Assembly: GCA_034520725.1 (NCBI GenBank)
Contig: JAXHNH010000025.1
Location: 186,001-250,000 of the forward strand
Direction of reading: 5' to 3'
Source: Gracilimonas sp034520725
GTDB lineage: Bacteria > Bacteroidota > Rhodothermia > Balneolales > Balneolaceae
DNA length: 64,000 nt
In this document: piece after piece, positions 1-8,414 of the stretch
Layout of the letters: each line of letters starts with the position of its first letter
How positions within the stretch are numbered: position 1 is the first letter of the stretch
Translations under genes and position numbers: made by a program
Notes under the pieces: generated by a model
Databases searched by the model: none
The model's input: the letters and a program-made list of their open reading frames with translations, nothing else
Told to the model about the DNA's origin: nothing

Positions 1-1
1 T

Positions 2-1136
2 TCAAATTATCTATTGGCAGGTTTATTCAACAATGAACAAACTATTATTGTTGTTGACTCAGCTAGTGTGATCCAAACATACCCAAAAGCCTATGGCAAT
101 GATTTTGTTGTAAAAGATGATAGTCTATTCTTAACCGGTGGTGAAAGATTACAACTCTATGAAAATAGGTAAATTCAAAGTTTTAGATTTTATGCCACCT
201 TACACCTATTTTTCATATGATGAGCGCGGTAATTTCTACTTGATTAACTCCGATAGTGGAACACTATTTTTATATGTCATAACAACTTAAGAACTTGGAA
301 TTTGGTGGAGGGGGCGTACGACAATGTAAACATTACTGGGGGAATCTTTAATGCATTAGCTTCAGGCGCTTTAACATTAAGTCATAGAGATGAGAATTAC
401 TATCACAAATAATTACGACCACAAATTTCGCAATATTAACTTAGACGATATACCAGTTAATCTGATTCTGTGCTGACAGTTTCTTAAGATATGATAATAA
501 TCAGCTTTACTATGTGATGGGATACTTTAGTCAAATTAAATACCATTAGTAAAACCTCATTTAAAGCCTCAAATATTGCAACTCCTAGCAACATTAATTA
601 TGAGTTAAACTCAAATTTTACTGTAAATTGGAGTTATGATAACATAAATACAGAATACAATTATCTACAAAAATACATAGTGATAGCAATTTCACCAATC
701 TTATTCAATCTGAGATATTAAATAACTCTACCTTTAGTACCTCCGTTACTAACTTACCAGATACCGTAAGTATTAGGGTTAGGTCTATTAACTATGGTAC
801 CACAACAGGGATCTTTGAAAAAATAGATTTATAGCCAAGTTAGCACATCTATTCCATTAGGTGACCACCGAATGAATTTAATATTGCAAAATAATTATCC
901 CAATCCCTTCAATCCTAGTACAAAAATTTCTTATTCAATTCCCAAATCTGCCAATGTTAAAATTGAGATTTTTGATATAAACGGGCGAAAAGTTTCAACT
1001 TTACTTGATGAAAAACAATCCGCAGGATCTTATAATATTTTCATTTAATCCAACAGGTTTAACAACTGGAATCTATTTTTATCGCCTAAAAGCAGGAGAT
1101 TTCACTTCTGTTAAAAAGATGACACTGATTAAGTAA
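2..1136 (+). pseudogene. decayed secreted protein with FN3-like segment and T9SS C-terminal sorting domain
   Basis: No long open frame exists here, yet protein-like stretches follow one another in alternating frames, as expected of one gene with many small indels. The first piece ends in QLYENR-stop and continues in another frame as IGKFKVLDF; further pieces resemble a fibronectin type III-like domain (SIRVRSINYGTTTG). From about 872 the sequence reads LQNNYPNPFNPSTKI, then VKIEIFDINGRKV, GLTTGIYFYRLKAG and ends VKKMTLIK-stop, which is the classic type A sorting domain of type IX secreted proteins. That domain itself contains a frameshift near 1045. The 5' end lies outside the window. Recognition of the sorting domain is firm; the function of the rest is unknown. 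Confidence 0.75.
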
Positions 1137-1196
1137 ATTTGTCACGTCCAATTACCCATACCATTTTACAATGGACACTTCATTTAGTCTCTACGA

Positions 1197-1448
1197 TTAA
1201 TCCATATTTCCAACCTTAGATTTAGAGATACCAGTAAGCTCCTCAATTTCTCTATAGCTTTTTCCTTCATTACTTAGCTCTACTACTCTATCAGCCTCCT
1301 CTCTTCTGTCTTCTACTTTTGCTTTATAGGTCTCTTCATGTTCAAATAAATCTCGAGTTCTGTGTATATAGATCCGTTTGTCATATGGATCTTCTACGAT
1401 CTTTAGTCTTATATCAGGAATCGGTTTAGAGCTACTATTTTCAAACAT
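1197..1448 (-). CDS. small protein with C-terminal helix-turn-helix-like segment
   Basis: An 83-residue ORF starting MFENSSSKP. The middle is charged (EHEETYKAKVEDRREEADRV) and the C-terminal part, ELSNEGKSYREIEELTGISK, looks like a helix-turn-helix of the Trp-repressor/resolvase-tail type, in which a short recognition helix (SKSKV) should follow. The protein stops only four residues after that helix, so it may be a truncated regulator or recombinase tail next to the decayed gene on its left. No partner gene is adjacent: the next gene on this strand begins 1.9 kb away. It is compact and has plausible codon use, but no family can be named. It could also be a remnant of a mobile element. Confidence 0.45.
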   Translation of the reverse strand: MFENSSSKPIPDIRLKIVEDPYDKRIYIHRTRDLFEHEETYKAKVEDRREEADRVVELSNEGKSYREIEELTGISKSKVGNMD

Positions 1449-1650
1449 TGAAGCTCAATTAGATTAAAACAGTCATTTTTGTATTCAGATTTAAGGCCAA
1501 ATACAAAATCGGCTTTCGTAGTAAATATTCTAGAATCGGAAATCTCTTTTTTATCGTATCTATTTTAACCTTACTCCCTTTCTTGGGATGTTTGATAATC
1601 AATGCCTAAACAATACCTTGGGATCAATACTATAGTGGCAGAATTGTTAC

Positions 1651-3348
1651 CTACTCACCCACCTCAAAACCCATCATCATGCCGGCATCGAGGTGCTCGC
1701 CGATGTGGCAGTGCATCATCCACTTTCCGGGATTTGACATCTCGATCAGTAGATCTACCGTAGAACCAACGGGTATGATGGAGGTATCCTTCCAGACCAT
1801 ATTGGGATTTTCCACTCCGTCAATATTCAGTACCAGGTGGCGCTGCCCGTGAATGTGGAAAGGGTGATTCATGGGGTGAAAGGTATCCGGGTTGTTGAAG
1901 ATCCTGAGTTTGACGATATCCCCTTTCTTGAAATCCCAGTAGATATCCATATTCTTTTTGCCGGTCGCCGGGTCATGGAGGATCCACTCCACCTGATTCC
2001 CCGTCGACAGCCAGTTCATCATGGGCATGGTATCATTCCATTCCAGATGAGGCACATAGGCCGTATCCAGCTCCATAGACTGCATGATCGGGATCGGTAA
2101 ATTCTGTACCGCAACGGTCAGCTCCAGCTCCTTGTCCACCGGCTTATCAAAATAGGGTTCGAATTCAGCGATATCTGTTTTCACATCCTCATTCACCCTC
2201 AGGGTATTGAAAGCTTCCGTGTAGGATTCTTCCACCTCTTCCTCTGAAACCGTAACCATCCCAAGTGTATCCTGATGCGGATAGAACTCTCCCCTAAAAT
2301 GATTGATGGCCTGAATGGAATTCAGGATCGGATAGGTGCCCGGTTCTTCATATAAAACCTCCACAATATAACGCTCAGCCACCGCAATGGGCACATTTTC
2401 CGTATAAACTTCTTCTTCAAATTTACTGATATCGGAACCGACCACTTTTACCTTGGCTCCCTCAAATACCATGTTAAAGGTTCGGGTGTTGGCCACGTTG
2501 GTGATGTAAAAACGCAGCACCTCATTTTTATCCACCTTCAGCTCATAATCGGTTTTCCCGTTCACCAGCATCACGTTTCCGAACCGCCCCATCAGGGCAT
2601 GGCTTGGACTCGACTTCCCCCAGGGTATCAATCCCTGATCGTCGATCAGGATATCATCCAGTATCACCATTTCCTCCCGGTTCACAGGACTGTAGTAATC
2701 CTCTTCCGGTGGTTCCACCAGCATGTTTCCATACAATCCAAGATCCTGCTGAATATATTCCAGCACGTGCGGATGATACCAATACACTCCTGCATCCCTG
2801 AAAAACAGTTCATAGGTAAATGATTCCCCGACCTGCACCGGATCCTGCGCAAACATGGTCCCGTCGAAGCGGTAATCGTGTCTTAATCCATGCCAGTGAA
2901 CGGTAGTCGGCAACTCTATCTGATTATTGAACTCTACCACCACGGAACTGTTCTGAGGAGCTTTCAGCAAGGGGCCCGGATATTGGCCGTTGTAGCCATA
3001 CATCACGTAATCCTTTCCTTCCAGATTGCGCCGGACAATAGAAGCCTGCAGGGCAACGGTGTCTCCGTCTGCCAGTTCCAGTATCTCCCGGGGCTTTGCA
3101 TAGGGAATGTCTTCTTTACTGAGTCCCATCCCGGCTAAAAACGGCTCAACCGGTGGTAACTCATTATGCATTCCGGGCATCATGGGCATTTCCATATTCA
3201 TCGGCGGCATTCTCCAGACTGCCCTGGAAGAATCCATATCCATGGCTTGACCGCCCATGTTATGATGTTCGTGCTGGGCTTGTATAGGATGGGAGAGTCC
3301 TGATAATATCAGGAATAGAAAAAAGAACTTCGAGTACAGCTTTAACAT
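1651..3348 (-). CDS. secreted multicopper oxidase (laccase/CopA-like)
   Basis: This 565-residue protein has a signal peptide ending near PIQAQ, then a Met/His-rich stretch (residues 26-61, with HEHHNMGG and MNMEMPMMPGM). All four copper-binding motifs are present: HWHG at 151-154, WYHPHV around 190-195, HPMNHPFHIHGQ near 495, and HCHIGEHLDAGMM at about 546, whose spacing supplies the T1 Cys-His pair and an axial Met. The family oxidises phenols, metals (including Cu(I)) or similar substrates at the cost of O2; the Met-rich leader suggests cuprous ion handling, which is inference. The start codon overlaps the stop of the upstream broken gene by one base (TAATG), so the two were probably translationally coupled. 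It is the last gene of a minus-strand operon beginning at about 5264. Confidence 0.93.
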   Translation of the reverse strand: MLKLYSKFFFLFLILSGLSHPIQAQHEHHNMGGQAMDMDSSRAVWRMPPMNMEMPMMPGMHNELPPVEPFLAGMGLSKEDIPYAKPREILELADGDTVALQASIVRRNLEGKDYVMYGYNGQYPGPLLKAPQNSSVVVEFNNQIELPTTVHWHGLRHDYRFDGTMFAQDPVQVGESFTYELFFRDAGVYWYHPHVLEYIQQDLGLYGNMLVEPPEEDYYSPVNREEMVILDDILIDDQGLIPWGKSSPSHALMGRFGNVMLVNGKTDYELKVDKNEVLRFYITNVANTRTFNMVFEGAKVKVVGSDISKFEEEVYTENVPIAVAERYIVEVLYEEPGTYPILNSIQAINHFRGEFYPHQDTLGMVTVSEEEVEESYTEAFNTLRVNEDVKTDIAEFEPYFDKPVDKELELTVAVQNLPIPIMQSMELDTAYVPHLEWNDTMPMMNWLSTGNQVEWILHDPATGKKNMDIYWDFKKGDIVKLRIFNNPDTFHPMNHPFHIHGQRHLVLNIDGVENPNMVWKDTSIIPVGSTVDLLIEMSNPGKWMMHCHIGEHLDAGMMMGFEVGE

Positions 3349-3915
3349 TAATAATATCCAAATTTAGCGCAAGGTTCCTGGGCAAAAGGGCCATGACCTG
3401 CCATCGTGTGCATCAAGCCACTTCTGGATAAACCACGAAAAGCAATGGACCCTGACCACATATTGGTATTCTTGGCCGGAACTTCTTCTTCCAGCGTGAT
3501 AACGACAATATACTTATTCCAATCCACCACTCCACTCACCTTCAGGTCTTTATCCAGGGGGCCAAGTAATTTAACCCTGTCTAATGATGGAGTCGTTACC
3601 CAAGCTACAAATGTCCCATTTTTGTGGTTTATTTGCTCTATTTATCTGAATATCTAATTGGTGGCGGTACGATCCATCTTTAGCAATGGAAATACCAAAA
3701 GGATTGGGAGTGAATTTCATTACAGCCTTGCCCGTAGCCTGTCCGGTTCCGGGAATATTCTTGGTGGTCACGAGATCGATCGTATAGTATTCCGATCCGG
3801 TGTCCACACATCGTATTGGCGGACTTATTTCCGGATCTGTTTCGGCCTTCAGCTCAGAACCGAAGGCCGTACAGACGATTAATAATGCTATAATGAAATT
3901 TCTATTTCTGATCAT
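3348..3915 (-). pseudogene. frameshifted small secreted protein, multicopper oxidase partner
   Basis: Two open frames on the minus strand make one protein if a single base is changed near 3620. The first begins MIRNRNFIIALLIVCTAFG, a signal peptide, and runs through SEYYTIDLVTTKNIPGTGQA; after the A5 tract it continues in the +1 frame as NGTFVAWVTTPSLDRVKLLG, then VSGVVDWNKYIVVITLEEE, and ends in MHTMAGHGPFAQEPC. The join therefore gives a secreted protein of about 188 residues lying between an LVIVD beta-propeller gene and a multicopper oxidase, in the same direction, with 29 bp and a 1-bp overlap respectively. The MHTMAGHGPF tail has Met and His residues suited to metal binding, which is speculative. 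Either a true frameshift or a sequencing error is possible. Confidence 0.72.
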
Positions 3916-3944
3916 AATTAGAACTAATCAATTTACTTCAAGAT

Positions 3945-5264
3945 TTAGTTTGCTGCAGGTCCTTCATCCCAGTTTTGCGCACTTGAGATATTTGGCATGC
4001 CCCAACCACGGCCATTCCAGCCCTGAAAATCATCCAGGCGAAAAGCCCAGAAACCGGTTCCCATATCACTTACCACAATCAGGCCGTCTTCATTCCGTAC
4101 ATCTATGCCGAATGCACCATTACAGGTACTGTCGCCGCACATTCCAGACCGGTGTTTACCCAAAAAGGTATCATAGTAGGCTACTGTTTTAGGTTCATCC
4201 GGACTGAACAGATCAACAACCAACAACCCATCTTCGTAACCGGAAACAAACAAGTATGGCCATCTTACTTCGTGATTATGCACCAGATTTTCATAGTCAA
4301 AATTCCATGAACTTATCGGCTCACGAATATTTTGAACATCGCCATCCAAAGCAGGCTTCAGATCAAAAATACGCAGAGGCGCATGCATGTATTCTGTCTC
4401 ACCTACTATATAGCGACCATCAGGAGATGGAGTAACCGTGTGTCCCCAAACTACACCACTGACTCCCGTCACAGAAGCCAATAAACTAACCGAATCCATT
4501 TCGGTCACGTCAAAGACAAAATATCCACCGGCTCCACCGCCATAAAAGCGGTCCTGCTGACTATCCGGATGATAGCCCACATAAAAATCATGATAACCCA
4601 GTGAGGCACCCGCTGTACGTGCAGGTGTATCCGGGTTTGGAACTGTGCCGGCCAGAATATCTTCTTCACCTTCAACTAATTTTCCCAAATCATAAACGTA
4701 TGCATCATCTCCCGATGTAGTGGCAAACAAAAGTGGACGGCCGTCAGAATGTTTATACATAAATATATTATGGAATCCACCAGTATGTTCCGCGTTGCGC
4801 ACATAGCCAACTGTTTCGACTTTACTGACATCCGGCAAGCCGGTTACATCAACTACAACAGCTCCTGCATCTGCATTGGGTCCGCCCTGAGAAAATTGTA
4901 GCGACTGAACCACATAGTATCTATCGTTGTGCTTAAAGTATTTAGGATCCATTCCGCCAAGCCCAACATGCAGCTCTTCATTTGGCATCCTCCAGCGATA
5001 AATCACTTCCGCTTTTTCCGGATTAGACAGATCTATTATATCAAATCCTTTCTCTGCCTGCATCCTGCCCACATAAGCATAGGGGCGGCTTAATTCCTGT
5101 TCAACTACAATATCTGTTACACTCAATGGAGCACCTAAAGGAACATGAGAAAGAACTTCAAGGTTATCACTCCGCTTTGGCAGCTCATCATTTTGCTGAG
5201 CCATAACAGTGAATCCGCCCACGTTTAGAAATAGAATCACCAGAAAAATAAATGACTTATACAT
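3945..5264 (-). CDS. secreted LVIVD-repeat beta-propeller protein
   Basis: A 439-residue protein with a signal peptide ending at VMAQ (residues 1-22). The body has repeated strands of the LVIVD type, for example GFDIIDLSNPEKAEVIYRW, AGAVVVDVTGLPDVSKVETV, YFVFDVTEMDSVSLLASV and LLVVDLFSPDEPKTVAYYD, typical of extracellular or periplasmic beta-propellers. Histidines are frequent (GHTVTPSPDGRY, YHDFYVGYHPD, LVHNHEVRWPY), as in relatives that accompany multicopper oxidases. It is the first gene of the operon that continues into the broken small secreted gene and the oxidase, so a role in an extracytoplasmic redox or metal process is a reasonable inference. No catalytic motif was seen. The family assignment is solid; the exact function is not known. 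Confidence 0.82.
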   Translation of the reverse strand: MYKSFIFLVILFLNVGGFTVMAQQNDELPKRSDNLEVLSHVPLGAPLSVTDIVVEQELSRPYAYVGRMQAEKGFDIIDLSNPEKAEVIYRWRMPNEELHVGLGGMDPKYFKHNDRYYVVQSLQFSQGGPNADAGAVVVDVTGLPDVSKVETVGYVRNAEHTGGFHNIFMYKHSDGRPLLFATTSGDDAYVYDLGKLVEGEEDILAGTVPNPDTPARTAGASLGYHDFYVGYHPDSQQDRFYGGGAGGYFVFDVTEMDSVSLLASVTGVSGVVWGHTVTPSPDGRYIVGETEYMHAPLRIFDLKPALDGDVQNIREPISSWNFDYENLVHNHEVRWPYLFVSGYEDGLLVVDLFSPDEPKTVAYYDTFLGKHRSGMCGDSTCNGAFGIDVRNEDGLIVVSDMGTGFWAFRLDDFQGWNGRGWGMPNISSAQNWDEGPAAN

Positions 5265-5369
5265 ATATCCGTTTTTAGCATTAATTAATAAGAAGCTGCT
5301 AATTACGAAATACCTGCGGGAATTGGAAATGGCTTCACAAATATTATCAATTTAAAAATAGATGAAGAT

Positions 5370-5654
5370 CTACTTCACCCTTTCCTTACCTCTCAGAACT
5401 GCACCAAGAATTGCTGTAAATAAAGTAGCACCAATAATTGACCATATGATCGGAAATGGACTTCCGCTGATCTCAATAGTCCACAACTCTGGAAGGCCTA
5501 ACTCACTGGCAATCCATTTTCCAATTATGGCCCCAATAAAACCGACACCGGCTGAGATCAAACAACCACCAAAACTGTACCCACTTATACTTTGACCAAT
5601 TCCGCCACAAATTGCAGCGATCAACAGCAGTAAAAGGAATCCGAATAATGACAT
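5370..5654 (-). CDS. GlsB/YeaQ/YmgE family membrane protein
   Basis: A 94-residue, very hydrophobic protein with three likely membrane segments and the Gly-rich packing typical of this family (GFIGAIIGKWI, and PFPIIWSIIGATLFTAILGA near the C terminus). In enterobacteria and Gram-positives these small proteins are stress-associated inner-membrane proteins of unclear mechanism, formerly called transglycosylase-associated proteins. It is 23 bp downstream of the ABC ATPase gene on the same strand, so the two may be co-transcribed. No regulatory site was recognised. The family call is by pattern of length, Gly distribution and the terminal basic residues (RGKERVK); function is unknown. Confidence 0.8.
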   Translation of the reverse strand: MSLFGFLLLLLIAAICGGIGQSISGYSFGGCLISAGVGFIGAIIGKWIASELGLPELWTIEISGSPFPIIWSIIGATLFTAILGAVLRGKERVK

Positions 5655-5677
5655 TATATAAACCTCTTTTTGTTCAG

Positions 5678-6724
5678 TTAAGTCTTTTGTTCTAATACTA
5701 CGGCAGGTTCCAAAGGTTTCACAATCACATGGTCATCCACATCAAACAAAAGCCTGTTATCTGTGTGAACAATATATTTATCTCCCTTGAACAAAACATG
5801 ATAGGTTATATCGTGTCCCCTGAATTCACGTCCAACAATGATCCCGCTTTCATTACCATTTGCCTCACAACGCTCAATAGTTAGATGCTCAGGACGGATA
5901 GAACAAAGGATCAATCCCTCAGCCTCTTTATTGATCTTAACCGGTCCAAGCCGTGTTTCAACATTATTGCTGCCATCGGCATGGGCACGAAATAAGTTAG
6001 TACGTCCTAAGAATTGTGCAACAAATTGGGTTTTGGGGTGATAGTAAACTTCTTCAGGAGTTCCGATCTGTTCGATCTGTCCATTATTCATCACGGCTAT
6101 TCTATCCGCAAATGACAAGGCTTCTTCCTGATCATGAGTAACAAGAATAGCACTCATACCCGATTTCTTGAGAATAGCCCTGACTTCCTTACGGGTCGAA
6201 TCCCTCAGCATGGCATCCAGTCCTGAAAACGGTTCATCCATTAAAACCAATCGTGGTTTTGGCGCAATGGCACGGGCTAAAGCTACTCGTTGCTGTTGCC
6301 CGCCTGAAAGCTCATCCGGCATTCGGTGCTTATATTTTTCCATTCCGGTTCGGCATAAAACCTCTTCTGCCAGAACAGGACGTTTTTTCTTTTCCACTTC
6401 CCTCAACCCAAAAGCTACATTTTCAAGAGCATTCATGTGAGGGAAAAGCGCATAATCCTGAAACACGAATCCTACTTCTCTCTTTTGAGGTGTTAAATGC
6501 ACCGACGGGCTTTCAACCAATTCATCTTCAATGTAAACTTCCCCATTATCACATTGCTCAAAACCCGCAATCAGGCGAAGGGTCGTAGTTTTTCCACATC
6601 CGCTTGGGCCCAGCAGCGCAAATATCTCATTTTTACCAACGTCAAAGCCTACATTGTTAACAACAGGCCCGCTTTGGTCAAATGCTTTTGTAAGTCCAGT
6701 GATGTGTAGAAGAGGTTTTTCCAT
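5678..6724 (-). CDS. ABC transporter ATP-binding protein, FbpC/PotA-like
   Basis: A 348-residue ATPase with all ABC motifs: Walker A GPSGCGKTT (about residues 38-46), Q-loop VFQDYALFPHM, signature LSGGQQQR, Walker B LVLMDEPFSGLD and a switch-region histidine in VTHDQEEALSF. The remaining ~110 residues fit a TOBE-like regulatory domain, as in importers of iron(III), spermidine/putrescine or molybdate. Substrate cannot be told. No permease or binding protein is adjacent: the neighbours are a GlsB-like membrane gene downstream and, on the opposite strand, a SPOR lipoprotein. It is therefore an orphan ATPase whose membrane partners are elsewhere. The ATG at the 5' end leaves 173 bp to the divergent gene, room for divergent promoters, none clearly recognised. 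Confidence 0.9.
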   Translation of the reverse strand: MEKPLLHITGLTKAFDQSGPVVNNVGFDVGKNEIFALLGPSGCGKTTTLRLIAGFEQCDNGEVYIEDELVESPSVHLTPQKREVGFVFQDYALFPHMNALENVAFGLREVEKKKRPVLAEEVLCRTGMEKYKHRMPDELSGGQQQRVALARAIAPKPRLVLMDEPFSGLDAMLRDSTRKEVRAILKKSGMSAILVTHDQEEALSFADRIAVMNNGQIEQIGTPEEVYYHPKTQFVAQFLGRTNLFRAHADGSNNVETRLGPVKINKEAEGLILCSIRPEHLTIERCEANGNESGIIVGREFRGHDITYHVLFKGDKYIVHTDNRLLFDVDDHVIVKPLEPAVVLEQKT

Positions 6725-6897
6725 ATATTTGCTGAACCAAATAACTTAGATTTAGATTCAGTCTACATAAGATAAGGACTATTCCAATACTTCTGAAAAA
6801 TTTGATGGGTGAATATTTGTGAAACAGATTGGTATGATGTAAGTTTAAAATATTGAGGGTTTATCACGTATATCAATAACAAACTAATACACTTATT

Positions 6898-7398
6898 ATG
6901 AAAAATTTAGGCATCTACACTTTAGTGTTCGCTTTTGCTTTGATCAGTATACAGGGTTGCGGGCCAAGCGAAGAAGAAAGACGTGCTGCTGAGCAGGCTC
7001 GCCTTGATTCACTCAGACAGGTTGAGCAACAACGCATTGATCAGTTAATGCAGGCTCGTGAAGACAGTCTTGCACGTGTAGCAGAACAGCAAGCTATGGA
7101 AAAAGAAGAAGAACAGGAAAAAAGCGGTAATTTTGCTGAAAACGGTGATTATGCCGTTCAGGTGGGCGCTTTCCGTTCTGAAACTCAAGCCAACTCATAC
7201 AGAAATAAGCTAAGAGACAGGAATTACCCAAGCGTTTACACAGTAAAAGTTGGAGATGAAAAAACCGGTGATATATGGTTCAGATTACGGGTTGGCTTTT
7301 TTGCCAACGAAGCTGATGCTGAAGCGTTTGGTTCCGAGCTTGGAAAAGAATTGAATACAGGCTACTGGGTTTCGAAGGTAAATAGGCAATCTAATTAG
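6898..7398 (+). CDS. SPOR-domain lipoprotein
   Basis: A 166-residue lipoprotein: the N-terminal hydrophobic stretch ends in a lipobox (SIQGCGPSEEE), giving Cys21 as the modified residue. Residues 24-75 are rich in Glu, Arg and Gln and probably form a coiled coil. The C-terminal part is a SPOR domain (YAVQVGAFRSETQANSYRNK, then WFRLRVGFFANEADAEAFG), which binds denuded peptidoglycan glycan strands at division sites or remodelling zones. It probably anchors to the inner leaflet of the outer membrane and bridges to the wall. It is monocistronic: a strong terminator lies 72 bp downstream and the next genes on this strand are a signalling module. Confidence 0.88.
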   Translation: MKNLGIYTLVFAFALISIQGCGPSEEERRAAEQARLDSLRQVEQQRIDQLMQAREDSLARVAEQQAMEKEEEQEKSGNFAENGDYAVQVGAFRSETQANSYRNKLRDRNYPSVYTVKVGDEKTGDIWFRLRVGFFANEADAEAFGSELGKELNTGYWVSKVNRQSN

Positions 7399-7469
7399 TA
7401 GTTGCTTCTCTCCCAAGCATTTGCTTAATTAAAGGTGCGCTCAAGTAGCGTCTCTCTTGATGAATAGTC

Positions 7470-7508
7470 AGGGCATTGCATATGAATAATGCAATGCCCT
7501 ATTTTTTT
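7470..7508 (+). terminator. Rho-independent terminator after the SPOR lipoprotein gene
   Basis: A perfect 11-bp inverted repeat (AGGGCATTGCA and its complement TGCAATGCCCT) with a nine-base loop is followed directly by ATTTTTTTG. It lies 72 bp after the SPOR lipoprotein stop and 118 bp before the STAS gene, and separates the two transcription units. Confidence 0.85.
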
Positions 7509-7625
7509 GTATCTTTTTTTCATTCTTTTCGTAACCCATGGATGCAAAAACTTTTCTAATTCTGTGGTTTACGTTATTATGTACTCACAACATATATATG
7601 ATCTAAAAACTTCAATATCAGCGGA

Positions 7626-7973
7626 ATGAAAAATTTCGGTATCACTACACGCCAAAATCAAAACGTAAGTATACTGGATATCAGCGGCGAGTTGGATGCA
7701 CATACGGCTTCTCAATTGGAAAATGAGCTTAAATCCCTCATTGATAACGAGAATTACTCTATTGTAGTTAATTGCTCAGAATTAGATTACATAGCCAGCG
7801 CAGGACTAGGTGTATTCATGGCCTACATTGAAGATGTCAGAAGTTTAGGCGGTGATATTAAGCTCACCGATATGAATGATCGCGTATATAATGTATTTGA
7901 CCTGCTTGGATTCCCAACTTTATATGATATTCTGGATAGTGAACAGGAAGCTCTGGAAAGCTTCGGCAATTAA
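7626..7973 (+). CDS. STAS-domain anti-sigma factor antagonist
   Basis: A 115-residue STAS protein of the SpoIIAA/RsbV type. Its key loop reads SELDYIASAGLGVFMAYI, containing the conserved serine (ASAGLG) that the cognate kinase phosphorylates. The size is standard for the family. It is the first of three co-directional genes with 12 bp and 6 bp gaps, followed by an RsbW-like kinase and a GAF-PP2C phosphatase. In such partner-switching systems the unphosphorylated antagonist binds the kinase and frees its partner, usually a sigma factor or other target. No sigma factor gene is adjacent, so the output here is unknown. Confidence 0.92.
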   Translation: MKNFGITTRQNQNVSILDISGELDAHTASQLENELKSLIDNENYSIVVNCSELDYIASAGLGVFMAYIEDVRSLGGDIKLTDMNDRVYNVFDLLGFPTLYDILDSEQEALESFGN

Positions 7974-7985
7974 ATAAAAGCAGAC

Positions 7986-8408
7986 GTGGCAGGAACCAGA
8001 CAAATACACACTCTATCTGTTGAAGCTTCTACAGAGCATTTAGCAGAAGTTCGCAATTTTGTTGCTTCACACGCTGAAAATATTGGTCTTAATCAAAAAA
8101 CCATCTCTGATATCCGCCTGGCTGTCGATGAAGCATATACAAACATCATCAAACATGCTTACGGGAATGATGCCTCAGAAATGGTGAATATTGAGATCGG
8201 TTCTGATGATGATCAACTTTGGATCACCTTAATTGACAGAGGAAAAAGCTTCGATCCTGATTCCTACCGTGAGCCCGATCTAATGAAACGCGTTAAAGAA
8301 AAAAAACGGGGTGGCATGGGCGTGTATCTCATCAGAAAAGTGATGGATCAGGTTCATTACAACCGAATAGGTAAGAGCAACGAAATTCGAATGGTCAAAA
8401 ACATTTGA
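7986..8408 (+). CDS. RsbW/SpoIIAB-like anti-sigma histidine-kinase-fold ATPase
   Basis: A 140-residue GHKL ATPase with the N box DEAYTNIIKHAYG (about residues 48-60), the G1 motif LIDRGKSFDP and the G2-type motif GGMGVYLIRKVMD. These make it a serine kinase of the RsbW type, which phosphorylates the STAS antagonist encoded immediately upstream. The start is a GTG; the reading frame is supported by the RQIHTLSVEASTEHLAEVR beginning typical of the family. It ends six bases before the GTG of the phosphatase gene, consistent with coupled expression. It lacks transmembrane segments and would act in the cytoplasm. Confidence 0.93.
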   Translation: MAGTRQIHTLSVEASTEHLAEVRNFVASHAENIGLNQKTISDIRLAVDEAYTNIIKHAYGNDASEMVNIEIGSDDDQLWITLIDRGKSFDPDSYREPDLMKRVKEKKRGGMGVYLIRKVMDQVHYNRIGKSNEIRMVKNI

Positions 8409-8414
8409 CGCCTC

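Noticed and set aside
1837..3138. Several plus-strand ORFs in the multicopper oxidase region
   Set aside because: They lie antisense to the well-supported oxidase and have no start context or homology-like motifs.
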